A stretch of DNA of 64,000 nucleotides from Streptomyces sp. 11x1 (lineage in GTDB: Bacteria > Actinomycetota > Actinomycetes > Streptomycetales > Streptomycetaceae). The position numbers and the translations under genes are program-made. Position 1 is the first letter of the stretch. Every line of letters starts with the position of its first letter. The DNA lies in assembly GCF_032598905.1 (NCBI RefSeq), contig NZ_CP122458.1:7961001-8025000 (forward strand). The letters are read 5' to 3'. Positions 17,857 through 25,902 of the stretch are shown one piece after another. A model generated the notes under the pieces. That model made no database searches and was not told the DNA's origin. It saw nothing but the letters and a program-made list of their open reading frames with translations.

Positions 17857-19104
17857 ATGAACACCTCACCCCGTAACCGCACGGTCGTCAGCGGCGCCCT
17901 GCTGGTGGTCTCCCTGGGAGCGGGCGTCAGCGCCTGCGGTTCCGGTGGCCACCCCCTCTCGGGCACGCCGTACGACGCGGCCGACCACGTCTCCTTCAAC
18001 ACCCCCTCCGGCGACGGCGAGAAGGCCGACCCGGACAAGCCGCTGGAAGTCACCGCCAAGGACGAGGGACGCATCACCGACGTCACCGCCGTGGACGCCG
18101 CTGGACGCTATGTGGCGGGCGAACTCTCCGAGGACGGGGGTCGCTGGCGCTCCACGTCACCGCTCGCCGCCAACGCCCGCTACACGGTCCACGTGAGCAC
18201 CGAGGACGAGGACGGCGCCCCCGGCCGTGAGACCGTCGCCTTCGACACCGGCCGCCCGCTCACCAAGAAGCGCCTGAACGTCACCTTCGGACCGAAGGAG
18301 GGCCGGTACGGCGTCGGCCAGCCCGTCACCGCCGAGCTCAGTCGGCCGGTCAAGGACAAGGCCGCCCGGTCCGTCGTCGAACGGGCGCTCAAGGTGGACT
18401 CCACGCCCGCCGCGGAGGGCGCCTGGCACTGGGTGGACGACAAGAAGCTGCACTACCGGCCCAAGGAGTACTGGCCGGCCGAGGCCACGATCCGGGTGCA
18501 CAGCAACCTGGAGGGCCTGAAGATAGGCGACCGGCTCTGGGGCGGGAAGGCCGAGCCGATCCAGCTGACCACCGGCGCCAAGATAGTCGCCGTGACGGAC
18601 GCCGCCGCGCACCAGATGACCGTCTACAAGAACGACGAGGTCGTCAAGCGGATACCGGTCACCACCGGCATGCCCGGCTACGACACCCGCAACGGCGTCA
18701 AGGTGGTGCTGGCCAAGGAAGGCACCGTTCGCATGACCAGCGCCAGCATAGGCGCGTCCGACTTCTACGACCTGACCGTGCACCACTCCGTCAGGGTCAC
18801 CAACAGCGGTGAGTACGTCCACGCCGCCCCCTGGTCCACCGGCTCCCAGGGATACGCCAACGTCAGCCACGGCTGCACCGGCATGAGCATGGACAACGCC
18901 CAGTGGTTCTACGACACCATCAACGAGGGCGACATCGTCGAGGTCGTCAACTCCGCCGGTGACACCATGGCCCCCTTCGGCAACGGCTACGGCGACTGGA
19001 ACCTCGACTGGAAGAACTGGCGCGAGGGCAGCGCCCTGGTGGGCGGCACGGAGGAAGTCCCCGGGCCTCAGGTGCAGGCTCGCCTGAGGCCCGAGTCCGT
19101 GTAG
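17857..19104 (+). CDS. L,D-transpeptidase lipoprotein (Ig-like/YkuD)
   Basis: A 415-residue cell-wall enzyme that makes 3-3 cross-links between meso-diaminopimelate residues in peptidoglycan, or attaches proteins. The signal peptide ends in a lipobox (AGVSACGS, Cys about 27). Two Ig-like beta domains follow (about 55-145 and 150-245), then the YkuD catalytic domain. The active-site motif reads SHGCTGMS (Cys about 338), with HHSVRV upstream; the usual Ile/Arg after Cys are Thr/Gly, as in actinobacterial relatives. Likely leaderless. Its last 114 bases are repeated in a 277-bp tandem duplication just downstream; the gene itself is intact. Confidence 0.93.
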   Translation: MNTSPRNRTVVSGALLVVSLGAGVSACGSGGHPLSGTPYDAADHVSFNTPSGDGEKADPDKPLEVTAKDEGRITDVTAVDAAGRYVAGELSEDGGRWRSTSPLAANARYTVHVSTEDEDGAPGRETVAFDTGRPLTKKRLNVTFGPKEGRYGVGQPVTAELSRPVKDKAARSVVERALKVDSTPAAEGAWHWVDDKKLHYRPKEYWPAEATIRVHSNLEGLKIGDRLWGGKAEPIQLTTGAKIVAVTDAAAHQMTVYKNDEVVKRIPVTTGMPGYDTRNGVKVVLAKEGTVRMTSASIGASDFYDLTVHHSVRVTNSGEYVHAAPWSTGSQGYANVSHGCTGMSMDNAQWFYDTINEGDIVEVVNSAGDTMAPFGNGYGDWNLDWKNWREGSALVGGTEEVPGPQVQARLRPESV

Positions 19105-19544
19105 GCGAGATCTAGGCGCTCAGCGCCTGCCGGCTGCGGAGCAGGGAGGCCAGCGCCGCCGCGAACTCCACCGGCTCCACCGGCAGGGTCACCGCCGCGT
19201 CCGCCCGGCTCCACGTGGCGAGCCACGCATCCTGCGGCCGCCCGATGAGCACCAGCGCCGGCGGGCAGGCGACTGGAACCTCGACTGGAAGAACTGGCGC
19301 GAGGGCAGCGCCCTGGTGGGCGGCACGGAGGAAGTCCCCGGGCCTCAGGTGCAGGCTCGCCTGAGGCCCGAGTCCGTGTAGGCGAGATCTAGGCGCTCAG
19401 CGCCTGCCGGCTGCGGAGCAGGGAGGCCAGCGCCGCCGCGAACTCCACCGGCTCCACCGGCAGGGTCACCGCCGCGTCCGCCCGGCTCCACGTGGCGAGC
19501 CACGCATCCTGCGGCCGCCCGATGAGCACCAGCGCCGGCGGGCA
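18991..19544. repeat. Perfect 277-bp tandem direct duplication
   Basis: Bases 18991-19267 are repeated without mismatch at 19268-19544. Each unit holds the last 38 codons of the L,D-transpeptidase gene, the short convergent gap and the last ~52 codons of the receiver-protein gene. The transpeptidase gene uses copy 1 and the receiver gene uses copy 2, so both remain intact. The material between their stops (19105-19388) is gene remnants. Confidence 0.97.
19112..19267 (-). pseudogene. 3' fragment of receiver-protein gene (duplication remnant)
   Basis: Exact copy of the last ~52 codons, with stop, of the gene at 19389-19790. It has no start because the left unit of the tandem duplication joins transpeptidase sequence at 19268. 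Not expected to be expressed. Confidence 0.85.
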
Positions 19545-19790
19545 CTCGAAGATCTCGTCCTTGATCTGCCGGCAGACCCCCATGCCCCCCATGGGCACGG
19601 CCTCGCCGTCGAGGACACAGACGTCGATCCCGCCCCTGTCCAGCTCCTTGATGACGGCGGCGGGGGTCGCACACTCGATGAACTCCACGGCCGGCACGTC
19701 CGGAGCGGGGCGGCGCCCGGTCGCGAGCCGCACCTGCTCCCGGGTGTTGGAGTCGTCGCTGTAGACCAGCACCGTGGCGGTCGGCTGCAT
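19389..19790 (-). CDS. Atypical response-regulator receiver protein (no output domain)
   Basis: A 133-residue single-domain protein with a CheY-like pattern: VLVYSDDS for the acidic pair, VCVLDGEAVPMGG for the phospho-acceptor Asp, and ALVLIGRP at the Thr-switch strand. The conserved Lys of receivers is not evident (AAVTLPVEP replaces the usual K-P loop), so phosphorylation-independent signalling is possible. There is no DNA-binding domain. The ATG follows GGAGGA closely. It lies between the two halves of the aa3 oxidase genes (ctaCDF and ctaE), convergent with the transpeptidase. A partner kinase cannot be identified here. Confidence 0.75.
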   Translation of the reverse strand: MQPTATVLVYSDDSNTREQVRLATGRRPAPDVPAVEFIECATPAAVIKELDRGGIDVCVLDGEAVPMGGMGVCRQIKDEIFECPPALVLIGRPQDAWLATWSRADAAVTLPVEPVEFAAALASLLRSRQALSA

Positions 19791-19933
19791 TGTTCCTCCG
19801 TGACGTCAGCGTCTTAAGGACAGGGCCCGATGCGCGGATGCTACTCCCTCGAACCCCACGTCAGCACCGGTACGGAAGGGAGCAACACTCCGAACGGCAC
19901 CCCCCGGAGTGAGGGCGGGATAAGCGACCGACA

Positions 19934-19939
19934 TAATGT
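19934..19939 (+). promoter_or_regulatory. -10-like box TAATGT before ctaE
   Basis: TAATGT overlaps the ATG at 19936 and ends five bases before the in-frame GTG at 19945. If it is a -10 box, translation of a leaderless mRNA would start at 19945. Confidence 0.35.
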
Positions 19940-20556
19940 CGGTCGTGGCGACAGCAACGACAGTAGAAACCGGGCACGCGCACCCGTCGGTCAACCGGCC
20001 GAACCTCACCAGCGTCGGAACCATCATCTGGTTGAGTTCCGAGCTGATGTTCTTCGCGGCCCTCTTCGCGATGTACTTCACCCTGCGATCGGTGACCGGT
20101 CCGGAGTTCTGGTCGGAGAAGGCCGACACCCTGAACTTCCCGTTCTCGGCGACGAACACCACGATCCTGGTGCTCTCCTCCCTCACCTGCCAGCTCGGCG
20201 TGTTCGCCGCCGAGCGCGGGGATGTGAAGAAGCTCCGGATGTGGTTCATCGTCACGTTCGTGATGGGTGCGATCTTCATCGGCGGTCAGGTCTTCGAGTA
20301 CACCGAGCTGGTCAAGCACGAGGGCCTGTCGCTCTCGTCCGACCCGTACGGCTCGGTCTTCTACCTGACCACCGGCTTCCACGGCCTGCACGTGACGGGC
20401 GGTCTCATCGCCTTCCTGCTGGTCCTCGGACGCACCTACGCGGCCAAGAGGTTCACCCACGAGCAGGCGACCGCGGCCATCGTCGTGTCCTACTACTGGC
20501 ACTTCGTCGATGTCGTCTGGATCGGCCTCTTCGCCACGATCTACATGATCAAGTAG
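19936..20556 (+). CDS. ctaE: Cytochrome c oxidase subunit III
   Basis: A 206-residue membrane subunit of the aa3 oxidase with about five helices (for example [20 protein letters not shown] and [19 protein letters not shown]). Conserved features: WLSSELMFF and GFHGLHV. In actinobacteria it is encoded next to the bc1 genes, as here, and forms part of the bcc-aa3 supercomplex. The start could be ATG 19936 or GTG 19945; neither has a Shine-Dalgarno. It is followed after 97 bp by qcrC in the same direction. Confidence 0.95.
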   Translation: MSVVATATTVETGHAHPSVNRPNLTSVGTIIWLSSELMFFAALFAMYFTLRSVTGPEFWSEKADTLNFPFSATNTTILVLSSLTCQLGVFAAERGDVKKLRMWFIVTFVMGAIFIGGQVFEYTELVKHEGLSLSSDPYGSVFYLTTGFHGLHVTGGLIAFLLVLGRTYAAKRFTHEQATAAIVVSYYWHFVDVVWIGLFATIYMIK

Positions 20557-20653
20557 ATCGGCGGCCGGGCCGGGCGACTGACGCGCCCGCCTCGCACCGA
20601 GAACGACCCTTCCAGAAGCACCGACGCAGAAGATCCTGACACCGGGGTAATCC

Positions 20654-21463
20654 GTGAAAAAGCTCTCCGCACGACGACGCCATCCGCTGGCGGCGCTCGT
20701 CGTCCTAACCATCGCGCTGGCGGCCTGCGCGGGGCTGTACACCGCCTTCGCGCCCGCGGACAAGGCGGTGGCCGAAGAAACCGCGCAGACCCTCACCATC
20801 GAGGAGGGCAAGAAGCTCTACGCCGTCGGCTGCGCGAGTTGCCACGGCACTGGCGGTCAGGGCACCTCCGACGGTCCCAGCCTCGTGGGTGTGGGCGCGG
20901 CGGCCGTCGACTTCCAGGTGGGCACCGGCCGTATGCCGGCCCAGCAGCCGGGCGCGCAGGTCCCGAAGAAGCCGGTCGTCTACTCGCAGGCCGAGATCGA
21001 CCAGCTCGCGGCGTACATCGCCTCCCTGGGCGCCGGCCCGGAGATCCCGACCGAGAACGAGTACGACCCCGAGGGCGCGGACATCGCCGAGGGCGGCGAA
21101 CTCTTCCGGACCAACTGCGCTCAGTGCCACAACTTCACCGGCAAGGGTGGTGCGCTGTCCGAGGGCAAGTACGCGCCGTCCCTTGAGGGTGTCGACCCGA
21201 AGCACATCTACGAGGCCATGCAGACGGGCCCGCAGAACATGCCGTCCTTCCCCGACACCACGCTGTCGGAGGAGAACAAGAAGGACATCATCGCGTACCT
21301 CGACGCGGTCAACAGCGACGACACCGTGGAGCCCGGTGGCCTCAGCCTCGGCGGGCTCGGCCCGGTCAGCGAAGGCCTCTTCGGCTGGGTGTTCGGGCTC
21401 GGCTCGCTGATCGCCGTCGCCGTGTGGGTCGCCGCTCGGACCGCAAAGGCCAAGAAGTCATGA
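20654..21463 (+). CDS. qcrC: Ubiquinol/menaquinol-cytochrome c reductase dihaem cytochrome c
   Basis: A 269-residue membrane-anchored dihaem cytochrome c that transfers electrons from the Rieske centre directly to CuA, replacing soluble cytochrome c. An N-terminal signal or anchor (LAALVVLTIALAACAGLYT) is followed by two haem c motifs, CASCHG (about 59) and CAQCHN (about 154), and a C-terminal helix (about 240-262). The GTG at 20654 follows GGGG. It ends with ATGA shared with qcrA, so the genes are translationally coupled. Confidence 0.97.
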   Translation: MKKLSARRRHPLAALVVLTIALAACAGLYTAFAPADKAVAEETAQTLTIEEGKKLYAVGCASCHGTGGQGTSDGPSLVGVGAAAVDFQVGTGRMPAQQPGAQVPKKPVVYSQAEIDQLAAYIASLGAGPEIPTENEYDPEGADIAEGGELFRTNCAQCHNFTGKGGALSEGKYAPSLEGVDPKHIYEAMQTGPQNMPSFPDTTLSEENKKDIIAYLDAVNSDDTVEPGGLSLGGLGPVSEGLFGWVFGLGSLIAVAVWVAARTAKAKKS

Positions 21464-22518
21464 GTAGCCAAAAGATTCCAGAAGAGAACCTGCCCGTAGA
21501 GCAGGACGACGCGCATGGCGCGGTCGCGGTCGCGGACGAGGAGAACCCCTTCGCGGACCCGGGCCTGCCGCCCCACCAGCACCGGGTCCAGGACATCGAC
21601 GAGCGGGCCGCCAAGCGGTCCGAGCGCACGGTCGCCCTGCTGTTCACGGTGTCGATGCTGTCGACTGTCGGCTTCATCGCGTCCTACGTGGCGATCCCCG
21701 TCGACAAGGCGATCTACGTCTGGCCGATCGGGCACATCAGCGCGCTGAACTTCGCGCTGGGGCTCACCCTCGGGCTGGCCCTGTTCTGCATCGGAGCGGG
21801 CGCGGTCCACTGGGCCCGCACGCTGATGTCGGACGTGGAGATCGCCGACGAGCGTCACCCGATCGAGGCCGCCCCCGAGGTCAAGGCCAAGGTGTTGGCC
21901 GACTTCAAGCAGGGTGCCAAGGAGTCCGCGCTCGGCCGGCGCAAGCTGATCCGCAACACGATGTTCGGCGCGCTGGCCCTGTTCCCGCTCTCCGGCGTCG
22001 TCCTGCTGCGCGACCTCGGTCCGCTGCCGGGCACCAAGCTGCGGCACACCCAGTGGGCCAAGGGCAAGAAGCTCATCAACATGAACACCATGGAGCCGCT
22101 GCGTCCCTCCGACGTCGCGGTCGGGTCGCTGACCTTCGCCATGCCGGAAGGCCTGGACGAGCACGACCACGACTTCCAGAAGAACATCGCCAAGGACGCC
22201 CTGATGATCGTTCGGATCCAGCCGAACGACATCAAGGACAAGCAGTCACTGGAGTGGTCGCACGAGGGCATCCTCGCGTACTCGAAGATCTGTACCCACG
22301 TGGGGTGCCCGATCTCCCTGTACGAGCAGCAGACGCACCACGCCCTCTGCCCCTGCCACCAGTCCACCTTCGACCTCGCCGATGGCGCCCGAGTGATCTT
22401 CGGTCCTGCGGGGCACGCCCTGCCGCAGCTGCACATCACCGTCGGTGAAGACGGCTACCTCGAAGCCGTGAGCGACTTCGACGAGCCCGTCGGCCCTGCC
22501 TTCTGGGAGCGCGGATGA
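21460..22518 (+). CDS. qcrA: Rieske iron-sulfur protein of the bcc complex
   Basis: A 352-residue actinobacterial-type Rieske subunit, longer than mitochondrial ones because it has three N-terminal helices (for example VALLFTVSMLSTVGFIASYVA and LNFALGLTLGLALFCIGAG). The [2Fe-2S] ligands are in CTHVGC (about 277) and CPCHQS (about 297). It oxidises menaquinol with QcrB and passes electrons to QcrC. ATG 21460 overlaps the qcrC stop; its own stop overlaps qcrB (ATGA). Confidence 0.97.
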   Translation: MSSQKIPEENLPVEQDDAHGAVAVADEENPFADPGLPPHQHRVQDIDERAAKRSERTVALLFTVSMLSTVGFIASYVAIPVDKAIYVWPIGHISALNFALGLTLGLALFCIGAGAVHWARTLMSDVEIADERHPIEAAPEVKAKVLADFKQGAKESALGRRKLIRNTMFGALALFPLSGVVLLRDLGPLPGTKLRHTQWAKGKKLINMNTMEPLRPSDVAVGSLTFAMPEGLDEHDHDFQKNIAKDALMIVRIQPNDIKDKQSLEWSHEGILAYSKICTHVGCPISLYEQQTHHALCPCHQSTFDLADGARVIFGPAGHALPQLHITVGEDGYLEAVSDFDEPVGPAFWERG

Positions 22519-24155
22519 GCACCACGACCAGCACCGAAGCGCGCGACCCGCGCGGCAAGGCACCGGCCGGCGAGCGCGTCGCTGACTGGGCCGACGGCAG
22601 GCTCGGGATCTACTCCCTGGCCAAGGCCAACATGCGCAAGATCTTCCCCGACCACTGGTCGTTCATGTTGGGCGAGATCTGCCTGTACAGCTTCATCATC
22701 ATCATCCTCACGGGTGTGTACCTGACCCTGTTCTTCCACCCGTCGATGAACGAGGTGGAGTACCACGGCAGCTACGTCCCGCTGCAGGGCCAGCTGATGT
22801 CCGAGGCGTTCAACTCGACCATGCACATCTCCTTCGAGGTGCGCGGTGGTCTGCTGATCCGGCAGATCCACCACTGGGCGGCTCTGATCTTCCTCGCCGG
22901 CATGTTCGTGCACATGATGCGTGTGTTCTTCACGGGCGCGTTCCGCAAGCCGCGTGAGGTCAACTGGCTGTTCGGCTTCCTGCTGTTCGTCCTCGGCATG
23001 TTCACCGGCTTCACCGGTTACTCGCTCCCGGACGACCTGCTTTCCGGCACCGGTGTCCGCTTCATGGAGGGCGCTGTCCTGTCCGTGCCGATCGTCGGCA
23101 CGTACCTGTCGTTCTTCCTCTTCGGCGGGGAGTTCCCCGGCGGCGACTTCGTGGCCCGCTTCTACTCGGTCCACATCCTGCTGCTGCCGGGCATCATGCT
23201 CGGCCTCGTGGTGGCTCACCTGATCCTGGTCTTCTACCACAAGCACACCCAGTTCGCGGGCCCCGGAAAGACGAACAACAACGTCGTCGGCATGCCGCTG
23301 CTCCCTGTGTACATGGCGAAGGCCGGCGGTTTCTTCTTCCTGGTCTTCGGTGTCATCGCGGCCATCTCGGCGATCGCCACGATCAACCCGATCTGGAGCA
23401 TCGGCCCCTACCGTCCGGACCAGGTGTCGACCGGCGCCCAGCCCGACTGGTACATGGGCTTCTCCGAGGGTCTGATCCGTGTCATGCCGGGCTGGGAGAT
23501 CAACTTCTGGGGTCACACGCTCGTCCTGGGCGTGTTCATTCCGCTGGTCATCTTCCCGCTGGTGCTGGCCGCGATCGCGGTCTACCCCTTCATCGAGTCC
23601 TGGGTCACCGGCGACAAGCGTGAGCACCACATCCTGGACCGCCCGCGCAACGCGCCGACACGGACCGGTTTCGGTGTCGCCTGGATCACCTGGTACATGG
23701 TCCTGCTGATCGGTGGTGGAAACGACCTCTGGGCGACCCACTTCCACCTGTCGATCAACGCCATCACCTGGTTCGTCCGGATCGCGTTCTTCGTGGCCCC
23801 GGTCCTCGCGTTCATCATCACCAAGCGCATCTGCCTCGGCCTGCAGCGCCGCGACAAGGACAAGATCCTGCACGGTCGCGAGACCGGCATCATCAAGCGC
23901 CTGCCGCACGGTGAGTTCATCGAGGTCCACGAGCCGCTCAGCCAGGAGCAGCTGCACACGCTCACGGCGCACGAGCAGTACAAGCCGGCCGAGCTCGGTC
24001 CCGCGGTCGACGAGAACGGTGTCGCCCGCAAGGTGTCGCGCCTGGAGAAGGTCCGCGTCAAGCTGAACCGGGGCTACTACGGCGAGGACAGCCAGATCGC
24101 CAAGCCCACCGTCGAGGAGTACAAGGAGATCACGAGCGGCCACGGCCACCACTGA
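22515..24155 (+). CDS. qcrB: Cytochrome b of the bcc complex
   Basis: A 546-residue cytochrome b with the N-terminal b6-like and C-terminal subunit IV-like parts fused. Haem b ligands appear as spaced histidines in RQIHHWAALIFLAGMFVHMM and SVHILLLPGIMLGLVVAH. The Qo-site motif PEWY reads PDWY (QPDWYMGF). The hydrophilic tail (about 430-546) is charged and long, typical of actinobacteria. Last gene of ctaE-qcrCAB, followed by a strong terminator. Confidence 0.97.
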   Translation: MSTTTSTEARDPRGKAPAGERVADWADGRLGIYSLAKANMRKIFPDHWSFMLGEICLYSFIIIILTGVYLTLFFHPSMNEVEYHGSYVPLQGQLMSEAFNSTMHISFEVRGGLLIRQIHHWAALIFLAGMFVHMMRVFFTGAFRKPREVNWLFGFLLFVLGMFTGFTGYSLPDDLLSGTGVRFMEGAVLSVPIVGTYLSFFLFGGEFPGGDFVARFYSVHILLLPGIMLGLVVAHLILVFYHKHTQFAGPGKTNNNVVGMPLLPVYMAKAGGFFFLVFGVIAAISAIATINPIWSIGPYRPDQVSTGAQPDWYMGFSEGLIRVMPGWEINFWGHTLVLGVFIPLVIFPLVLAAIAVYPFIESWVTGDKREHHILDRPRNAPTRTGFGVAWITWYMVLLIGGGNDLWATHFHLSINAITWFVRIAFFVAPVLAFIITKRICLGLQRRDKDKILHGRETGIIKRLPHGEFIEVHEPLSQEQLHTLTAHEQYKPAELGPAVDENGVARKVSRLEKVRVKLNRGYYGEDSQIAKPTVEEYKEITSGHGHH

Positions 24156-24179
24156 TCGCTTCGCTTCGCCACACACGGT

Positions 24180-24218
24180 CGAAGGGCCCCCGTCCGATCT
24201 TCGGACGGGGGCCCTTCG
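24180..24218 (+). terminator. Terminator of ctaE-qcrCAB
   Basis: CGAAGGGCCCCCGTCCGA pairs perfectly with its complement across a 3-nt loop, 24 bp after qcrB. Confidence 0.92.
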
Positions 24219-24309
24219 CCGTGCCCCGACCTGGATAGGGTGGGCGTATCAGTGATTTCGCGGTCCGCGTGGCACCCCCTGCCCGCGGCTACGACACCCA
24301 GGAGCGGCT

Positions 24310-25374
24310 ATGAGCGCTGTGACCCCCGCTGGAGGCGACACCGCGGCGGGCCGTTCCTGGCCCGCCGTGCTGAACGCGCTGCTGTCCGGGCACGACCAGG
24401 ACGCCGGTGCCACGTTCTGGGCGATGGACCAGATCATGCGCGGTGAGGCGACGGACGCGCAGATCGCCGGGTTCGTGGTCGCGCTGCGGGCCAAGGGGGA
24501 GACCGTCGAGGAGATCACCGGTCTCGTCGAGGCGCTGTACGAGCACGCCAAGGTGATCGAGGTGTCCGGGAGGACCGTCGACATCGTCGGTACGGGCGGG
24601 GACGGTGCCAAGACGGTCAACATCTCCACGATGTCGTCGATCGTCGTCGCCGGTACGGGCGCGAAGGTCGTCAAGCACGGCAACCGGGCCGCGTCGTCGG
24701 CGTCCGGGGCGTCCGACGTGCTGGAGAAACTGGGCGTCAATCTGGAGCTGACGCCGCAGCGGGTCGCCGAGGTCGCCGAGGAGGCCGGGATCACCTTCTG
24801 CTTCGCGGTGAAGTTCCATCCGGCGCTGCGCCATGTGGCCGCCACGCGGGGGCAGTTGGGCATCAGGACCGTCTTCAACGCGCTCGGTCCGCTGGCCAAT
24901 CCGGCGAAGGTGCGGGCCCAGGCGGTCGGTGTGGCCGACCCCCGGATGGCGCCGATCATGGCCGGTGTCTTCGCCGAGCGCGGCAACTCCTCGCTGGTCT
25001 TCCGCGGGGACGACGGGCTGGACGAGCTGACGACCACGGCGACGTCGCGGGTATGGGTCGTGCGGGACGGCAAGGTGACCGAGGAGGGCTTCGACCCGCG
25101 TGACGTGGGGTTGGAGCTGGTACCGGTGGAGGCGCTGCGGGGGGCCGACGCGTCCTACAACGCGGATGTCGCGCGGCGGTTGCTGGCCGGGGAGACGGGG
25201 CCCGTGCGGGATGCGGTGCTGCTGAACTCGGCTGCGGCGCTGGTGGCGTTGGAGCCGACGTCCGGGCCGCTGGCGGAGCAGTTGCGGGGCGGGATGGAGA
25301 AGGCGGCGGAGTCGATCGATTCCGGGTCGGCGCGGCGGGTCCTCGAGCGGTGGGTTGCCGCCACGAACAGGTAG
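24310..25374 (+). CDS. trpD: Anthranilate phosphoribosyltransferase
   Basis: A 354-residue enzyme that joins anthranilate to PRPP in tryptophan synthesis. The PRPP loop is [14 protein letters not shown] (about 96) and the second signature is [18 protein letters not shown] (about 118). The N-terminal helical domain and alpha/beta domain are of normal length. ATG 24310 has AGGAG five bases upstream. It is alone, not in a trp operon; trpE is 28 kb away in this window. It sits beside qcrB as in M. tuberculosis (Rv2192c). Confidence 0.97.
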   Translation: MSAVTPAGGDTAAGRSWPAVLNALLSGHDQDAGATFWAMDQIMRGEATDAQIAGFVVALRAKGETVEEITGLVEALYEHAKVIEVSGRTVDIVGTGGDGAKTVNISTMSSIVVAGTGAKVVKHGNRAASSASGASDVLEKLGVNLELTPQRVAEVAEEAGITFCFAVKFHPALRHVAATRGQLGIRTVFNALGPLANPAKVRAQAVGVADPRMAPIMAGVFAERGNSSLVFRGDDGLDELTTTATSRVWVVRDGKVTEEGFDPRDVGLELVPVEALRGADASYNADVARRLLAGETGPVRDAVLLNSAAALVALEPTSGPLAEQLRGGMEKAAESIDSGSARRVLERWVAATNR

Positions 25375-25403
25375 TCGGTCGGGTGCGGGTGGGTGGGTGC
25401 TGG

Positions 25404-25542
25404 TCGCGCAGTTCCCCGCGCCCCTGAAAGACCAGGCCCTGCGGGCCTGAAAGCGGCGGGGCTGCGGGTCTGGAAGCGGCGTGGCTCGATGAAAAGCACG
25501 GGGCGCAGCCCCGGCTTTTCAGGGGCGCGGGGAACTGCGCGA
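25404..25542. repeat. GC-rich intergenic inverted repeat, copy 3
   Basis: Arms of about 22-26 bp (5' TCGCGCAGTTCCCCGCGCCC..., 3' ...GGGCGCGGGGAACTGCGCGA) are exact complements. They flank an inner region with another partial hairpin (AAAAGC...GCTTTT). It follows trpD by 30 bp and may terminate it. Best-preserved member of the family in this window. Confidence 0.85.
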
Positions 25543-25660
25543 GAAGCCCCACCGACCCGCACCCGCCGACGAATCCGCACCCCCGAGTCATGAGGCGCCC
25601 CATCGCGCCATCCGGACACGAGTTGCGGCGCGACGATCACCTCACGTAGGTTCTGATTCA

Positions 25661-25773
25661 GGTCATGAGTGACAGCCCATAGCCCCGGCTGGCTGTCCGG
25701 CAACCCTCCGTCCGTGGCGGGGTGCCCCGGGTGAAGACCGGGTCGTAGGCAGCGAGGTCTACGGCAAGCGCGG
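25661..25773 (+). promoter_or_regulatory. SAM-IV riboswitch aptamer
   Basis: Matches the SAM-IV consensus I know from Streptomyces: GGTCATGAGTGACAGCC, AGCCCCGGCTGGCTGTCCGG, CAACCCTCC, GGGGTGCCCCGGGTGAAGACC and the trailing CGTAG...CTACGGCAAGCGCGG. P1 forms between GGTC and GACC, P2 between GACAGCC and GGCTGTC, and the extra 3' stem between CGTAG and CTACG. It binds S-adenosylmethionine and normally represses sulfur-metabolism genes. Here it lies 130 nt upstream of the class V aminotransferase start. Confidence 0.93.
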
Positions 25774-25785
25774 TTTCGAGGGAGT

Positions 25786-25895
25786 CTCCCGTGAGCAAGC
25801 GAATGCGATAGGGCCGCCGAGCCCCGCCTCCGCGCACCCCTTTCTCTTCTTCTCTTCCTCCGTATGCCTTCTTTCGGCATGCCTCCTCACGGGAG
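25786..25895 (+). promoter_or_regulatory. Predicted expression platform: anti-SD and SD of aminotransferase
   Basis: CTCCCGTGAG (25786-25795), just after the aptamer, is the exact complement of CTCACGGGAG (25886-25895), which contains the GGGAG ribosome-binding site seven bases before ATG 25903. The same anti-SD bases can instead pair in the local hairpin GGGA-GTC-TCCC (25781-25790). This gives a simple switch between open and sequestered SD. Inferred from complementarity. Confidence 0.5.
25791..25811 (+). other. Possible 6-codon upstream ORF
   Basis: GTG AGC AAG CGA ATG CGA TAG, with GAGGGAG six bases upstream, lies directly after the SAM-IV aptamer and overlaps the anti-SD. It contains a Met codon. 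It could be chance. Confidence 0.2.
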
Positions 25896-25902
25896 TACCC
25901 CC

